Shown here: piece after piece, positions 33,184-40,283 of the stretch
Layout: every line of letters starts with the position of its first letter
Numbering within the stretch: position 1 is the stretch's first letter
Assembly: GCA_947476295.1 (NCBI GenBank)
Contig: CANJQC010000036.1
Coordinates: 1-42,687, forward strand
Length of the DNA: 42,687 bases
Direction: 5' to 3'
Source: Planctomycetaceae bacterium
Lineage (GTDB): Bacteria; Planctomycetota; Planctomycetia; Planctomycetales; Planctomycetaceae
Notes under the pieces: generated by a model
Told to the model about the DNA's origin: nothing
What the model saw: the letters and a program-made list of their open reading frames with translations, nothing else
The model's database searches: none
Translations under genes and position numbers: made by a program

Positions 33184-34836
33184 CTATTCTGAGAAAAGAC
33201 GAACACACTCGCGGAGTGCCTCGAGGTGTCGGCAATGGCCGTTGCGGACGCCAAATTTGAAGTGCCAACTGCAGCGGCACTTGCCTTTACGAATGATGCC
33301 GTCACCGTCGATCAGCACTTCACAGCTCTGGTTTTCCACTTTGCCAGTGATGATCAAACCGCCAAGAGGGGCCTCCTGGCGGGTTTCCACTTTCACCTTG
33401 CGGTCTGCGACAATCTGCTGAGCGGCCGTAAGTTCCGGGTGCGGTGAACCGAGTTCTCGATCTGACAACGCCATCGGCAGGATCTGTCGCCAGCGGAAAA
33501 CGCCAGCGTCCAGATCAAAGATCGCCTGGCCACGCTGAGTCAGTTGATTCATAACCGATGCCGCATCGTCGATTGAACACTTCAAGTCCATACACATCCT
33601 GTTCAGAGTCATTGCACGTTGCTGCCTGAGCTGTTCGGTCGCAAAAGCGACCTGCGTCAGGCCGGGAGCGGTCGGTGGAAGCAGCTGCTGCACGGTGCTG
33701 CCACGAGTCCAGTCATTCGTGGTCCAGCCGCTGAGCCCCAGCGTCAGACGCATGTTGCCCATCTGCACCACCCAAAAACTTGGCAAGCCGGTTCCTGGCA
33801 GATAAACATCCACCTGCGTAGCCAGCGGCAGCAGCCGAGCCAGACTCATCAGCCGACGACGTCCCCAGATGCGCACCGGTTGTGTCGCCGCGCCGTGGTA
33901 GACCGTTGAGGGACTTTCGATGGCAACATTCCACGGTTCCAGTACCAGTCGCGGTGACTTGCCGTCCTGGAGTTCGAATCGAATAGCCCGCGGGCCGTGC
34001 TTTTCGCGATGTCGTTTCAGCCACGCCAGCAACGAGTATACTGCATCGACACCGAGCGTGACCTTCTTCATCGGCAGCGCCATGGCGGCCTGCAATTGCA
34101 TGAAGCCTCGTAGCCAGCCTTCGGGCAATTCAATCTGCTCTTCGCGATAGTCAACTCGATCGGATGTCTGAACCGAAAATCCATCAGGATTGATGTTGAA
34201 ACGCATTTCGCGATACGTTCGCATTGACTGAAAGTTGTGATACAGCTCCCACGAATAGTCCACGTTCGTGGTGCCCAAGCAGGCATCCTGAGCATTCGCG
34301 AAGCACGCATCACGATCGATCGTCAGACAACCGTAGCTGGATTCATCACTCGAAAAACACTCGAAGAAGACGACATCGTCGGCCACCGTGATGACCGGAT
34401 CGTACGGCATCAGTCGCCGCCACAGCATCTCGTTTTCTTCCCGCAGCCGCACGTTCAAGTGTGATCGCGATTTCCAGTAACGTTCCAGGGCTAGGCGATG
34501 CTGCTGATTCATTTCCGCCGTGGGTTTCGGGACGAGTCCTGCAGCGACGGTTACACGGGCCGTCCGAATGGCCTCCTCGCGAATTGCCCGTTCGCGGACG
34601 GCCTGTTGCTTCTTCCATTGTTCATGCGCGGATTTGTCGCGAGGTTTGAACGTAAGATCGTTGACCACAACATCGTGCAGCGTGCTGATGGCTTCGCGAA
34701 ATCTGATCGGTTCCTTCAGTGCGGCATCCAGAGCAATCCTGTCGCGAGACAGATTTGGAGCGAGTTCCAGAATCCGCTGGCCACCGGACGCCAGCCGCAA
34801 CTGACTGCGACCGATGTAGCTGAGACTGACATTCAT
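33184..34836 (-). CDS. SWIM zinc-finger protein
   Basis: 550 residues, cytosolic. The C-terminus carries a SWIM-type zinc finger, CRCSWHFKFGVRNGHCRHLE, matching CxC-x(n)-CxH; SWIM fingers bind DNA or proteins. Upstream are a long coiled-coil-rich N-terminal part (KSAHEQWKKQQAVRERAIRE, then EENEMLWRRLMPYDP) and a beta-rich middle. No known catalytic domain was recognised. The ATG at 34836 overlaps the stop of the CocE-like hydrolase gene (ATGA), so expression is coupled. Elsewhere SWIM proteins can accompany MoxR/VWA genes, but none is in this window. The function is unknown. Confidence 0.78.
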   Translation of the reverse strand: MNVSLSYIGRSQLRLASGGQRILELAPNLSRDRIALDAALKEPIRFREAISTLHDVVVNDLTFKPRDKSAHEQWKKQQAVRERAIREEAIRTARVTVAAGLVPKPTAEMNQQHRLALERYWKSRSHLNVRLREENEMLWRRLMPYDPVITVADDVVFFECFSSDESSYGCLTIDRDACFANAQDACLGTTNVDYSWELYHNFQSMRTYREMRFNINPDGFSVQTSDRVDYREEQIELPEGWLRGFMQLQAAMALPMKKVTLGVDAVYSLLAWLKRHREKHGPRAIRFELQDGKSPRLVLEPWNVAIESPSTVYHGAATQPVRIWGRRRLMSLARLLPLATQVDVYLPGTGLPSFWVVQMGNMRLTLGLSGWTTNDWTRGSTVQQLLPPTAPGLTQVAFATEQLRQQRAMTLNRMCMDLKCSIDDAASVMNQLTQRGQAIFDLDAGVFRWRQILPMALSDRELGSPHPELTAAQQIVADRKVKVETRQEAPLGGLIITGKVENQSCEVLIDGDGIIRKGKCRCSWHFKFGVRNGHCRHLEALRECVRLFSE

Positions 34837-36488
34837 CGAGCCACCGGGGCAAGGATGCGCGAAGCGTGACTGCGGTTGTGATGAATGGTGTTCATTGCGG
34901 AAACGGCATCGTCCGGGAACTCAATCGTCGCCGGTTCTCCATTCTGCGGATTCGGTTCGTAGAGCGGGGCTCCGGTACTGGCAACGGTGATGCGGATACG
35001 ATGGCCTTTGTTGAAGATCTGGCTGATCCAGCCAACATCGAACGCGACTTTGACAACTTCGCCTGGCGTCATCAGGACCTCGTGATCAAAGCCTTCCCGG
35101 TAACGCAGTCGCTGCGGATAATCGACAATCAAAATCGAACGCCCGTCTGGATAAACGTCGCTCACGCGCACAATCACGTCCGTATCCGCTGCGGTTGACG
35201 ACAGATAAAATTCCGTGCGAATACGCCCGGTCCATTCAGTCGGAGTATCCAGCGGTTCTGTCGTAAACGTGCGCACTTCAGCTTGTTGTTCGAATGCTCG
35301 GCTATCCGTTGCGCCGGGAAATCCGGTGCCAAGAATTTCCATGGGATGCTTCGGATCACTGACGTAAGTGGTGGAACCGGTTTCTGCGACCGGCGCGATT
35401 GCCGAAAGTTGACCGTCTGCGGCCAAGTATAGCGGAGTCATCTTTGCAGACGGCGGAAAGTCGTCGGCAGTTCTCCAGATATTTCCCGCAGCGGCGTCTT
35501 CGCCGACGGCACCCATAACGTAGTACCGCACGGCGGGTTCCTGTTCGACACCGTTGTCTTTTCCTTTGAGCCAATGATCAAACCAGCGAATCATGTGTTC
35601 GTGTTCGGGCCAGATCGCGTTTTCGGGGTACACCAGATCACCAACTTTGTTGCCTTTGTTCAGTCTGCCATGCAGCCATGGACCGATGATTAGCTGCTGC
35701 TTGCCGCGTGAGTTATCACCGCCATGGTGCTGCCTTCCTTGGAAGCTGGCGATGGAGCCCTGATTCATAAAATCGTACCAGCTTCCGATCGTGAAGCAGG
35801 GGACGTTCATCTTTTCGAAATGGAGTGAACAATCTTCATCGCGCCAATAGGAATCATAATGAGGATGGGCAAACCATTCTTCCAGCAGTCGGTCGTTATC
35901 GGCGGGCTCACGGGCGACCTGTGACAGCGACTTAAAGCGAGCAGGTCGCGTGGTTCCACCGATACGATAACCTTCGTGAAACAGACTCAGGCCCGTATCG
36001 ACCATGTATTGCGCCGTCAGGTGCGGTGGCTGCGTGACAGCGAGAAAGTTCTGAGCATACCCAGCCTGTGAACTTCCGAAGGTGCCCGTCTTGCCGGTAC
36101 TCCACGACTGCGTCGCCAGCCATTCACAGGCATCGTAACCATCTTTCAGTTCGCCCCAGCCGAGAGCTCGATAGCCGACCCATGTTCCTTCTGACTGATA
36201 GGTGCCGCGATAGTTGACCATCGCCACCACGTAGCCTGCTTCGGCGAGCCTTGCTGCCGTTTTTCGAGTCCCCGCACCGCGAATGTCGGCATACCTCTGT
36301 TCAAACAACACCGGCCAAGGACCAGCGCCTTGCGGGAAATAAAGATACGCGGACAAATGCTTTCCGTCGCGCATCGGAATCATTTGATGCAGCTCGGTCA
36401 CCGAGCCGAGATCGATGTCCTGAAACGCGGCGAGCGAATCCGGATTGGACAGGAAGCAAAGCATCAGAATCAATTGCAGACATCGCAT
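34833..36488 (-). CDS. Exported CocE/NonD family alpha/beta hydrolase
   Basis: A Xaa-Pro peptidase/cocaine-esterase-like hydrolase, exported. About 551 residues: a signal peptide (MRCLQLILMLCFLSNPDSLA), then the peptidase S15-like core with MIPMRDGKHLSAYLYFP, MVNYRGTYQSEG, the nucleophile elbow GTFGSSQAGYAQ (GxSxxG; serine in GSSQ), and a C-terminal jelly-roll domain typical of CocE. The Asp and His of the triad should lie in the segment around WLHGRLNKGNKVGD and upstream, not assigned exactly. The start is an ATG at 36488 with GGGAGG nine bases upstream; a GTG one codon earlier has a six-base spacing. The stop overlaps the SWIM start. The substrate is unknown. Confidence 0.85.
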   Translation of the reverse strand: MRCLQLILMLCFLSNPDSLAAFQDIDLGSVTELHQMIPMRDGKHLSAYLYFPQGAGPWPVLFEQRYADIRGAGTRKTAARLAEAGYVVAMVNYRGTYQSEGTWVGYRALGWGELKDGYDACEWLATQSWSTGKTGTFGSSQAGYAQNFLAVTQPPHLTAQYMVDTGLSLFHEGYRIGGTTRPARFKSLSQVAREPADNDRLLEEWFAHPHYDSYWRDEDCSLHFEKMNVPCFTIGSWYDFMNQGSIASFQGRQHHGGDNSRGKQQLIIGPWLHGRLNKGNKVGDLVYPENAIWPEHEHMIRWFDHWLKGKDNGVEQEPAVRYYVMGAVGEDAAAGNIWRTADDFPPSAKMTPLYLAADGQLSAIAPVAETGSTTYVSDPKHPMEILGTGFPGATDSRAFEQQAEVRTFTTEPLDTPTEWTGRIRTEFYLSSTAADTDVIVRVSDVYPDGRSILIVDYPQRLRYREGFDHEVLMTPGEVVKVAFDVGWISQIFNKGHRIRITVASTGAPLYEPNPQNGEPATIEFPDDAVSAMNTIHHNRSHASRILAPVAR

Positions 36489-36497
36489 CACGATCAT

Positions 36498-36503
36498 CCT
36501 CCC
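36498..36503 (-). promoter_or_regulatory. Ribosome binding site setting the CocE start
   Basis: GGGAGG on the minus strand favours the start at 36488 (nine bases) or 36491 (six bases). It excludes the ATG at 36497, which directly abuts it, and the frame open to 36551. Confidence 0.7.
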
Positions 36504-36636
36504 GTCCAGACAGTCGCCGGACCAACAATTATAAGAATATGCCCATGACACAGCCTATCCGGTCTGCACCCATGTCTCCAGTCAACGTTATTTTATGTCC
36601 TATGAATTTGCGGACATCGTGCGAAAGGGACTGACG

Positions 36637-36891
36637 GTGGCGAACGTGGATCGAGAACTGAATTGGGCAGCTCTGCTGGACACGGTCCGTACAGCTCAGA
36701 CGTGTTGCGAGCAGTGGCGGGATCGCGGCAAGCTAACCCGGAGGCAGGGGGAGGAAATTATTGCTGACCTCTAGGCTGAGTACAGCGTCTATTCTCAGGA
36801 TGCCAGCATCAACGGGGCGTTTCCAAAGATCCTAGGCTTTCTGCCTCGGCAATCGAACGAAACGGCCGGCATTCGTGGTTACCGCGCCGGC
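36637..36891 (+). pseudogene. 5' part of the membrane protein gene, cut off by an in-frame amber codon
   Basis: A GTG at 36637 has a strong upstream AAAGGGA at a six-base spacing. It opens the same frame as the membrane protein downstream and reads MANVDRELNWAALLDTVRTA, a helical start, until TAG at 36772-36774. The frame then continues without a further stop (AEYSVYSQDASINGAF, then RGYRAGMFVNELLHD) into the protein that starts at 36892. The frame, the good ribosome binding site and the protein-like sequence on both sides of the TAG indicate one original gene. It could be a true nonsense mutation, a base error, or a read-through site. Confidence 0.7.
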
Positions 36892-39585
36892 ATGTTTGTG
36901 AATGAACTGCTGCACGATCTGCGCTCACGCGGAAAAATTACGCTGTCTCAGTTTCATGCGCTCAAGGCTGATTCGGAGGAACGGCTGAATGCAGTGCGGC
37001 GACGGTTGAATCAGGATGGGATTCCAGAATGGAGCCTCTCAATTCAGTGCAATCCTTCGACTCAGGCTACAGCGTGCCCTGTCAAGACACCGGTGGCCGC
37101 TGCAGTCGTGAGTCAACCGATACCAAAACCACCTGCCGCACCGCGCAGAAGTCTGCTGGAAATCATTCTCGACCCGCGCAGTATTCAGTGTCTGCTCGGT
37201 CTTGGTGGTGCGCTGATGGTCGTGGGACTGGTGATCCTGCTATGGATCAACAACTACTTTACACCACCTGTGATGGCCATGATTCTGGCGTTCAGTAACG
37301 TGTTACTGCTGGCTGCGGGATTGGCGGCGATTCGATACACGCGTTATCAAATGGCGGGGAAGGCGCTGGCATTGTTGTCGTGCCTCGTCATGCCGCTCAA
37401 TCTGTGGTACTGCCATGCAAACGATCTGGTGACCATTGACGGGCATCTGTGGATGTGTGCCGTCCTGATCAGTGCCCTGTATGCAGTTGCAGCCGTGATG
37501 CTGGAAGACGAATTGTTTGTTTATGTTTTCAGCGCCGGCATAGCCATGACGGGGCTTCTGTTCCTGGCCGATATGGAGCCGTCACCTCAAAGATTCTGGG
37601 AAATCGCATCCCCCGCCACAATGCTCGTCGTGCTGGGTCTGATCGGCATTCATCTGGAACGCGCGTTCGTGGTCGGGAATGGGCCGTTTACTCGCGGAAA
37701 ATTCGGCATGGCATTTTTCTGGTCGGGGCATGTGCAACTGGCAGTCGGACTGATTCTACTGCTGGTGGCGCAGGTGGCCGGTGACTGGATGTATCCTTTC
37801 TGGTTTAAGCCGGTCTATGAAGCCATGCAGGCGACCCCATCGCCGATCTGCGACAGGCTGCAGTGGCTGGCCTTAGTTCTGGTCCTTGCCGGAACGTACG
37901 GCTACGTCTATTCCGACCTTGCTGTTCGCAAACGAGGCATCTTTATGCATGTGGCCGCGTTTACCGTGCTGTGGGCGGAAGTGCTGATCGTGCAGATTCT
38001 GAATCTGAAACTGGGCGTGGACGCCATCATTGCGATTCTGGCGGTGACGTCGCTGTTGAGTCATCTGACACATAATCAGCTGGGCAAGGACAATCCGTAC
38101 ACTCGATCGCTGCCTGTGTTCGGTTTGCTGCTGGGACTGGTGCCTGTGCTGATGGGCCTCGTGGTCTATCTGGATCACTTCGGACTGCAGGCCGTCTGGC
38201 ACGATGAGCCCCCGCGCTGGGCGTTTGTCGGTGCGATGCTGCTCACGGCCGTGGCCTGTCGCGTCGGCGCCCATCTGTATCGTAATGCTTCTCACATCCT
38301 GATGACGTGGTACTTCTTTGCGACGGGTGCGGCGACCATGATCGCCGCAGTTGCCGCGCTGTCAGCCTTGGGACTGAATCGCTGGCAGAGTCACGCTCCG
38401 ATCATGATGCTGATTCCGATTGCGTATCTGGTGGCCGCAAAATTTTACGGAGAACGTTCTCCTGCGAGGCCGCTGCTGTGGGTGGCCCATGCCGCAGCCG
38501 CTGTCATGCTGATTTCCTCTTTGGCGTCGGCGTTTGAAGCGTTCGGGGGCGGTCCCGGCAATCAGACGCTGCATTTGTCACTCGCTTTGTTCTTTACGGA
38601 AGCGGCAGCGTTCTATGGACTGGCGACCTATTTCCGACGTCAGCCGTGGTGCGTTTATCTGTCCAGCTTGATGGCAAGTGCCGCGTTCTGGCAGGTACTC
38701 ACGTATTTCACATTGGGAACGCAGGCCTATATTCTGGTGTTCGCCGTGATCGGGCTGGGCATGCTGATCGCGTACCGCATGTCGCTGCTGGAACAAACTG
38801 CAGCCGCTCCGCTCGCTGAAGCATTATTTCAGTCGGCAAACGGAGTACTCAGCCTGTCGTTTATCTCGTCGGTGTTTTATGGACTCAGCCGCATTGCCAG
38901 CGAAGAAATGTCACCGGGCGGCGGTCAAGCCGTCATCCATTGGGAATTCGCTGGCTTCTGCGTGGTGATGCTGGGAATCAGCGTGCTGGCGATTTTGATT
39001 ACGCAACACCCTGCCGGTCGCCGCTGGTATGTTGTAACGACTGTCGGTCAGGCCATCGTACTGCTGCTGGCCGTCCATAAGCTGATTGATCTGAATCCCT
39101 GGCAGCAGATCGAATTGTTCGCCGTTCTGATCGGACTTATCCTGCTGGGCATCGGTCATTACGGCTGGTATCGCGAACAGGATCAGCAGTCGGATCTGGT
39201 CAGCATGAGTCTGCTGTTTGGCGCAATTCTGGCGAGCGTCCCGCTGGCGATTGCGACATGGATTGATCGCGGGCACAATGTCTTTTATCCGGTGAATGAA
39301 TTCGGATTCCTGTTCATCAGCGTGGCATTGCTCGCGACGGGTATTCTGTTTCAACTCAGATCCACCACCATGGTCGGCAGTGCGATGACTTTTCTTTATT
39401 TTGTGACGCTGTTGCTGTTCATCCCCTGGGGACGACTCAATGCCGTCGCTCTGGCCATTACCATCGGCGGCGGTTTCATCTTCGGTTCAGGATTGATCCT
39501 CGCTTTCTTCCGCGATCGATTGTTGGCTCTTCCCGATCGCATCAAACAGCGCGAAGGTGTCTTTCGCGTTTTCAATTGGCGTTAG
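36892..39585 (+). CDS. Multi-spanning membrane protein (DUF2157-like), N-terminally shortened
   Basis: The longest intact part has 897 residues. The N-terminal region has a helical segment (LLHDLRSRGKITLSQFHALK) resembling the soluble segments before the membrane part of DUF2157-like proteins. It is followed by a Pro-rich linker and then some 20 hydrophobic helices from residue about 100 to 880, such as CLLGLGGALMVVGLVILLWI and LAITIGGGFIFGSGLILAFF. There is no signature of a known transporter or enzyme. As its reading frame continues upstream to 36637 except for one TAG, this CDS is probably the downstream part of a longer protein; restart at the ATG at 36892 has no ribosome binding site. 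The function is unknown. Confidence 0.65.
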   Translation: MFVNELLHDLRSRGKITLSQFHALKADSEERLNAVRRRLNQDGIPEWSLSIQCNPSTQATACPVKTPVAAAVVSQPIPKPPAAPRRSLLEIILDPRSIQCLLGLGGALMVVGLVILLWINNYFTPPVMAMILAFSNVLLLAAGLAAIRYTRYQMAGKALALLSCLVMPLNLWYCHANDLVTIDGHLWMCAVLISALYAVAAVMLEDELFVYVFSAGIAMTGLLFLADMEPSPQRFWEIASPATMLVVLGLIGIHLERAFVVGNGPFTRGKFGMAFFWSGHVQLAVGLILLLVAQVAGDWMYPFWFKPVYEAMQATPSPICDRLQWLALVLVLAGTYGYVYSDLAVRKRGIFMHVAAFTVLWAEVLIVQILNLKLGVDAIIAILAVTSLLSHLTHNQLGKDNPYTRSLPVFGLLLGLVPVLMGLVVYLDHFGLQAVWHDEPPRWAFVGAMLLTAVACRVGAHLYRNASHILMTWYFFATGAATMIAAVAALSALGLNRWQSHAPIMMLIPIAYLVAAKFYGERSPARPLLWVAHAAAAVMLISSLASAFEAFGGGPGNQTLHLSLALFFTEAAAFYGLATYFRRQPWCVYLSSLMASAAFWQVLTYFTLGTQAYILVFAVIGLGMLIAYRMSLLEQTAAAPLAEALFQSANGVLSLSFISSVFYGLSRIASEEMSPGGGQAVIHWEFAGFCVVMLGISVLAILITQHPAGRRWYVVTTVGQAIVLLLAVHKLIDLNPWQQIELFAVLIGLILLGIGHYGWYREQDQQSDLVSMSLLFGAILASVPLAIATWIDRGHNVFYPVNEFGFLFISVALLATGILFQLRSTTMVGSAMTFLYFVTLLLFIPWGRLNAVALAITIGGGFIFGSGLILAFFRDRLLALPDRIKQREGVFRVFNWR

Positions 39586-39900
39586 ATTTTGCGGAATTCA
39601 TTGGGAGCGTGGGCACGAATCTGAGTTGCCATTTCGAATGGAACTTTTCACCAATTGGCTGTATTTTTGGTGTATGGGTTCACCGGATTTCGTCTGGACA
39701 GGATTCCGCAAATGCGGTAAACCTCCAGCAGATTCTGCGAGTCTATGCGTTGAAACCGCACAGATTGCTGGTTTTTATGGTGTTTTGCTCCATCGACACT
39801 CCGTTGCCGGTGATGCAGAATTTCCCAACAGCATTCGCCCGCAGAGCCTGACTTTGCTAAGTCAGGATGCCTAAAAAATACGTTGCAGGAAACTGACAGG
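39586..39900. other. Intergenic region upstream of the lipoprotein
   Basis: 315 bases without a gene. A perfect eight-base-pair hairpin (CCTGACTT, TGCT, AAGTCAGG) sits at 39847-39866. Its 3' side has an adenine run, not a thymidine run, so on the plus strand it is not a terminator. Two overlapping open frames of about 90-105 codons run through the region but look non-coding. Confidence 0.4.
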
Positions 39901-40263
39901 ATGTCCAGGTTCCCCTTGAGATTCGCCGCCCCGGTGTCGTTGCTCGTTCTCGTTGGCTGCATGTATCCGCCAATGTACCAGCAGGGTCCATACGGCCAGC
40001 AGATGTATGGGCCGCAGGGAAATTTTGCGCAGCCGGGCACTATCGTCGTGCCGCCATCGAATGCGCCGCTCTATCAGCCGGGCGGGGCGACATACAACAC
40101 GCCTGGAACACCCAGTCAGCCCGATGATTTCAACAAGCCTGCAGATTCCACTGATGGTCGCTTCTTCAGCCCAGACGACAAGGTCCCATTGCCAAGCGAC
40201 GCGGGGTCTGGTGCAGGAGCCGACACGCGACCGTTCTTAAATGATCTGGACACGTCGAAATAA
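39901..40263 (+). CDS. Small lipoprotein, hypothetical
   Basis: 120 residues. It begins MSRFPLRFAAPVSLLVLVGC, a lipoprotein signal with a lipobox (LVGC), so the protein is exported and lipid-anchored at the Cys. The mature part is rich in Pro, Gln, Gly and Tyr (MYPPMYQQGPYGQQMYGPQG), then Pro/Asp/Ser-rich, with no domain I recognise. It is probably disordered. AGGA lies about ten bases before the ATG at 39901. It converges on the dehydrogenase gene with a 20-base gap. Confidence 0.72.
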   Translation: MSRFPLRFAAPVSLLVLVGCMYPPMYQQGPYGQQMYGPQGNFAQPGTIVVPPSNAPLYQPGGATYNTPGTPSQPDDFNKPADSTDGRFFSPDDKVPLPSDAGSGAGADTRPFLNDLDTSK

Positions 40264-40283
40264 CCGACGATGAGACATGTGAT

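Noticed and set aside
39847-39866. Hairpin upstream of the lipoprotein taken as a terminator
   Set aside because: No thymidine run follows it on either strand; the adenine run on the 3' side does not fit an intrinsic terminator for the upstream gene.
39557-39874. Open frames of about 90-105 codons between the membrane protein and the lipoprotein
   Set aside because: They overlap the end of the membrane protein gene or lack a ribosome binding site, and two competing frames have equally poor protein character.
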